Under the pieces are notes generated by a model. The model was not told the origin of the DNA and ran no database searches. It saw only the letters and a program-made list of their open reading frames with translations. DNA of 64,000 nucleotides from Ianthella basta (taxonomy: Eukaryota > Porifera > Demospongiae > Verongiida > Ianthellidae), in the NCBI GenBank assembly GCA_964019415.1, contig OZ025869.1, positions 4,590,765-4,654,764 on the forward strand, read 5' to 3'. Of the stretch, positions 63,881-64,000 are shown piece after piece. The stretch's first letter is position 1. Every line of letters begins with the position of its first letter. The translations under genes and the position numbers were made by a program.

Positions 63881-64000
63881 TAAATGGAATGACACATTTA
63901 CACACACACAGACTGGAGTCTCAGTAGGTAAGGCATTGAATTGAGACACTCTAATAGGCAGGATAGAGTGGTGACATGTATATAGTGACTTGGTGGCTAG

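Overview
This is eukaryotic, almost certainly animal, DNA. Coding pieces are short exons with GT-AG borders, and several introns are very small (about 63 nt at 56952-57014, 62 nt at 40116-40177, 73 nt at 6422-6494, 74 nt at 24829-24902). There are long CA/GT microsatellites and many families of transposable elements. Palindromic words of the tgcatgca, acgtacgt and tagctagc type are common. Small introns plus this element mix would suit a demosponge or another early-branching marine invertebrate, but I cannot prove the taxon from sequence alone.

Most of the window is repeats and mobile DNA. Two DNA transposons look complete. The first is a Tc1/mariner element (13082-16845, TA target duplication) that carries, besides an intact DD34E transposase, a divergently transcribed gene for a BEN-domain protein. 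The second is a two-gene PIF/Harbinger element (58399-61297, TGA duplication) with intact transposase and Myb/SANT-like genes. A Penelope-like retroelement (27948-29172, 13-bp target duplication) has a GIY-YIG endonuclease and long inverted arms that carry hammerhead-like motifs. Decayed pieces of Ty3/gypsy, DIRS-like, non-LTR, Crypton-like and several multi-exon transposase-like families fill much of the rest.

Layout: 1-6.2 kb, recombinase relic and dispersed repeats. 6.2-7.0 kb, two divergent small genes. 7.6-8.7 kb, first copy of a 1.1-kb duplication. 9.1-9.8 kb, a minisatellite-coded Gln/Ser repeat protein. 12.3-13.0 kb, an unknown exon and an ankyrin first exon. 13.1-16.8 kb, the BEN-carrying Tc1 element. 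17.1-18.7 kb, a SWIM-like gene end and the second copy of the 1.1-kb duplication. 19.2-22.7 kb, a gene with a degenerate 2A peptide and 23-residue repeats, plus two minus-strand genes. 23.1-29.6 kb, a decayed multi-exon transposase-like gene whose introns hold a palindromic satellite and the Penelope insertion. 30-36 kb, repeats and a broken gypsy element. 36-42.6 kb, further transposase-like and tyrosine-recombinase-like pseudogenes. 43.1-49.8 kb, a 2.3-2.4-kb unit present twice that includes a polyglutamine exon. 49.8-57.4 kb, a foldback element, a duplicated 5' gene end, a small multi-exon gene, a DIRS fragment and a RanBP2-type zinc-finger microgene. 57.9-64 kb, the Harbinger element, opposed retroelement ends and the end of a RING-like gene.

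Few host genes can be followed over more than two to four exons, so most host-gene calls are single exons or gene ends. All similarity statements come from reading motifs by eye; no database search was possible.
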